Part shown: positions 6,341 to 8,055 of the stretch, one piece after another
Numbering within the stretch: the stretch's first letter is position 1
How the letters are laid out: the number at the start of each line of letters is the position of its first letter
Source: Lachnospiraceae bacterium UBA1760
GTDB lineage: Bacteria > Bacillota > Clostridia > Lachnospirales > Lachnospiraceae
Direction: 5' to 3'
Assembly (NCBI GenBank): GCA_002314775.1
Contig: DCHE01000035.1
Coordinates: 1 to 8,055, forward strand
DNA: 8,055 bases
Notes under the pieces: generated by a model
The model's input: the letters and a program-made list of their open reading frames with translations, nothing else
Databases searched by the model: none
Told to the model about the DNA's origin: nothing
Made by a program: the position numbers and the translations under genes

Positions 6341-7504
6341 TCAAGGCTTCTTGAAGCCCTTCTTCTTCTTGTGGTTACCAAAGCTGAAATCACCAGCTGA
6401 ATCTGTTGATGATCTTGCATTTACAGTTGATGCAGCCTCATACTGATTAAGAATAGACTTCTGCTCGTCTGTAAGGTTATCAGGAACCTGAACAATAAGT
6501 GTTACATAGTGATCACCACGTACAGTCTTGTTACGAAGTGTTGGAACACCCTTACCCTTAAGCTTAATCTTTGTATTAGTCTGTGTACCAGGCTTAATAT
6601 CATAATCATATGGTCCATCAATTGTATTAAGTGTTACACGACCACCGAGAGCAGCCTGTGTAAATGTAATTGGCTCTGAAGAATAAAGGTCATACTCCTG
6701 TCTCTGGAATACTGCATGTCTGTCAACAAGAACAGTTACAAGAAGATCTCCTCTTCCGCCTCCGTTGATACCTGGCTCACCCTTATCTCTGATACGAATA
6801 CTCTGACCGTTATCAATACCTGCAGGAACCGCAATCTGAATTCTCTTCTTACTCTTAACGTAACCAGAACCAGCACAGTTACTACACTTATACTTGATAA
6901 TCTTTCCACTTCCCATACACTCTGGACAAGCCTGAACTGTTCTTGCCATTCCAAAGAGTGACTGCTGTGTATATACTACCTGGCCCTTACCGCCACACTT
7001 GTTACAGGTTTCTGGCTGATGACCTGGCTGAGAACCAGAACTCTTACATACTGGACACTCATCCTTAAGTGGAAGCTCTATCTCTGTAGAAGTACCGAAA
7101 ACCGCCTCCTCAAAGCTTACACGTACTGTAGTCTTAATATTGGCACCCTTAACAGGACCATTTGACTGTCTCTGCTTTGAACCGCCTCCGAACATATCTC
7201 CAAAGATATCTCCGAAAATATCTCCCATATCTGAGAAATCGAATCCACCAAAGCCCTGACCTGCCTGTGAATTTGGATCAAATGCAGCATGTCCATAGGT
7301 ATCGTACTTCTGCTTCTTCTCAGGATCACTGAGTACTGCATATGCCTCAGCTGCTTCCTTGAATTTTTCTTCGGCTACTGTATCGCCAGGATTTGCATCT
7401 GGATGATACTTCTTTGCTACAACTCTGTATGCCTTCTTTATTTCAGCATCAGATGCGTTCTTGGAAACACCAAGAACCTCATAATAATCACGCTTATCTG
7501 CCAT
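6341..7504 (-). CDS. dnaJ: molecular chaperone DnaJ (Hsp40)
   Basis: DnaJ delivers unfolded clients to DnaK and stimulates its ATPase. The 387 residues follow the full type I layout: J-domain (about 5-70) with HPD at 34-36, a Gly/Phe-rich linker (80-108), and a zinc-binding domain with four CxxC pairs (C150/C153, C167/C170, C193/C196, C207/C210). The first repeat reads CPVCKSSG rather than the strict CxxCxGxG. The C-terminal client-binding domains span about 220-345. The tail ends NHKKKKGFKKP, which is lysine-rich; I see no sign of a frameshift. The ATG at 7504 has AGAGGTGA (7518-7511) six bases upstream. It follows dnaK after about 65 bases that hold two stem-loops. Co-expression with dnaK is expected; in Firmicutes this operon is normally under HrcA/CIRCE control, whose site would lie upstream of this window. 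Confidence 0.97.
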   Translation of the reverse strand: MADKRDYYEVLGVSKNASDAEIKKAYRVVAKKYHPDANPGDTVAEEKFKEAAEAYAVLSDPEKKQKYDTYGHAAFDPNSQAGQGFGGFDFSDMGDIFGDIFGDMFGGGSKQRQSNGPVKGANIKTTVRVSFEEAVFGTSTEIELPLKDECPVCKSSGSQPGHQPETCNKCGGKGQVVYTQQSLFGMARTVQACPECMGSGKIIKYKCSNCAGSGYVKSKKRIQIAVPAGIDNGQSIRIRDKGEPGINGGGRGDLLVTVLVDRHAVFQRQEYDLYSSEPITFTQAALGGRVTLNTIDGPYDYDIKPGTQTNTKIKLKGKGVPTLRNKTVRGDHYVTLIVQVPDNLTDEQKSILNQYEAASTVNARSSTDSAGDFSFGNHKKKKGFKKP

Positions 7505-7541
7505 TCTTTCTCACCTCTAATCCTGAATAATCGTTGTTTTC

Positions 7542-7552
7542 CCCCTAAGGGG
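7542..7552 (-). promoter_or_regulatory. second stem-loop of the dnaK-dnaJ spacer
   Basis: Four C-G pairs (7542-7545 with 7549-7552) enclose a three-base loop, one base after the tetraloop hairpin. On the minus strand it is followed by GAAAACAACG rather than a U run, so it is not an ordinary terminator. It may add to the stability of the first hairpin or stack on it. Confidence 0.5.
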
Positions 7553-7553
7553 A

Positions 7554-7575
7554 GTTTAATCCTTTCGGATTAAAC
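7554..7575 (-). promoter_or_regulatory. GAAA-tetraloop hairpin spanning the dnaK stop codon
   Basis: A perfect nine-base-pair stem (7567-7575 with 7554-7562) reads, on the minus strand, GTTTAATCC-GAAA-GGATTAAAC. The dnaK stop codon TAA (7572-7570) sits inside the 5' arm. C-GAAA-G is a GNRA tetraloop and unusually stable in RNA. No U tract follows, so I read it as an mRNA processing or stability element or a partial attenuator rather than a full terminator. Confidence 0.65.
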
Positions 7576-8055
7576 CTCCTTGAAGTCTGCGTCTACAACG
7601 TCATCAGAGAAATCTGGTGTACCTGTACCTGTTCCAGCGTTTGCTCCAGGTCCGTTCTGCTCGTAAAGCTTAGCGAAGAGATTCTGAGCGCTCTCCATAA
7701 GTGCTTCCTTACCAGCCTTAATCTTCTCTACGTCATACTCTGACATATTCTCAATATCTGTTCCCTCGATGATTGTCTTGAGTGACTTTAAGTCTTCCTC
7801 AACCTTTGACTTATCTGAATCAGCGAGCTTATCTCCAACCTCGTTAAGAGCCTTCTCTGTCTGGAATACCATAGCGTCAGCATCGTTACGAACCTCAACT
7901 GCTTCCTTACGCTTCTTATCAGCTGCCTCGTACTCAGCTGCTTCCTTAACTGCTCTTTCGATATCGTCATCTGAAAGTGATGTACCACTTGTAATTGTGA
8001 TGTGCTGCTCTCTACCTGTTCCAAGGTCCTTAGCTGATACATTTACGATACCATT
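7570..8055 (-). CDS. dnaK: chaperone DnaK (Hsp70), C-terminal part; gene runs off the right edge
   Basis: The last 161 residues of Hsp70 are present; the 5' end lies beyond base 8055. The fragment begins NGIVNVSAKDLGTGREQHI, the final strand of the substrate-binding beta domain. It continues through the helical lid (SDDDIERAVKEAAEYEAADKK onward), with the conserved RNDADAMV segment, and ends in a Gly/Thr/Asn-rich linker and the acidic tail DVVDADFKEV. The tail resembles the EEVD-like ends of bacterial DnaK. The ATPase domain cannot be seen, so intactness of the whole gene is unproven, but the visible part has no defects. It is the first gene here of a minus-strand run into dnaJ, prmA, rsmE, the desulfurase and thiI; hrcA and grpE would be expected beyond the edge. 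Confidence 0.97.
   Translation of the reverse strand, partial: NGIVNVSAKDLGTGREQHITITSGTSLSDDDIERAVKEAAEYEAADKKRKEAVEVRNDADAMVFQTEKALNEVGDKLADSDKSKVEEDLKSLKTIIEGTDIENMSEYDVEKIKAGKEALMESAQNLFAKLYEQNGPGANAGTGTGTPDFSDDVVDADFKEV

Noticed and set aside
6345..6358. GGCTT/AAGCC hairpin at the end of dnaJ
   Set aside because: The stem is only five pairs, lies within coding sequence and is followed by no T run, so it is not a convincing terminator.
5981..6400. 139-codon plus-strand open frame opposite prmA
   Set aside because: It is antisense to well-supported prmA and dnaJ sequence, is Ser/Ile-rich as expected of a shadow frame, and resembles no protein I know.
6316..6420. N-terminal extension of PrmA by 35 residues
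   Set aside because: The added part lies inside dnaJ in another frame, is Arg-rich, and a good RBS stands just before the ATG at 6315, where the family-typical sequence begins.

Overview
The window is a stretch of housekeeping chromosome from a low-GC Gram-positive bacterium, most likely a clostridium of the Lachnospiraceae. This rests on overall protein character (DnaJ, ThiI without a rhodanese domain, a NifS-like desulfurase beside thiI, a degenerate HPr-like protein), AT-rich spacers, strong AGGAGG-type ribosome binding sites and the gene order. The genus cannot be fixed from the sequence alone. Seven of the eight genes lie on the minus strand; nothing indicates a mobile element, prophage, CRISPR array, tRNA or rRNA.

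Right part (8055 down to 2188, minus strand): a compact run dnaK (3' part only) - dnaJ - prmA - rsmE - cysteine desulfurase - thiI. Gaps are about 65, 25, 57, 20 and 22 bases and I see no convincing internal terminator, so it reads as one operon. It joins heat-shock chaperones to enzymes that methylate ribosomal protein L11 (PrmA) and 16S rRNA (RsmE) and to a two-enzyme sulfur relay for 4-thiouridine in tRNA (desulfurase plus ThiI). The dnaK-dnaJ junction holds two stem-loops; the first has a GAAA tetraloop and contains the dnaK stop codon.

Middle (2187 to 1658): a separate small minus-strand gene for an unrecognised 64-residue acidic/lysine-rich protein, with its own candidate promoter, an AT-rich palindrome over that promoter and a clear terminator. 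Facing it is the terminator of the plus-strand HPr-like gene.

Left part (1657 to 1): a plus-strand gene for an HPr-fold protein without the phosphorylatable His15, divergent from mtaB (tRNA ms2t6A methylthiotransferase, minus strand). The promoters of these two genes interleave, and their -10 boxes overlap.

In Bacillus subtilis, mtaB (yqeV) is the last gene of the dnaK operon, directly after prmA and rsmE. Here it lies close by but is separated by the sulfur-relay pair, the small gene and the HPr-like gene, so the locus looks like that ancestral operon with insertions. No gene-free stretch exceeds about 200 bases. I found no clear new multi-gene system. The most unusual items are the His15-less HPr-like protein, the 64-residue protein with its palindromic control region, the interleaved promoters and the dnaK-dnaJ stem-loops.
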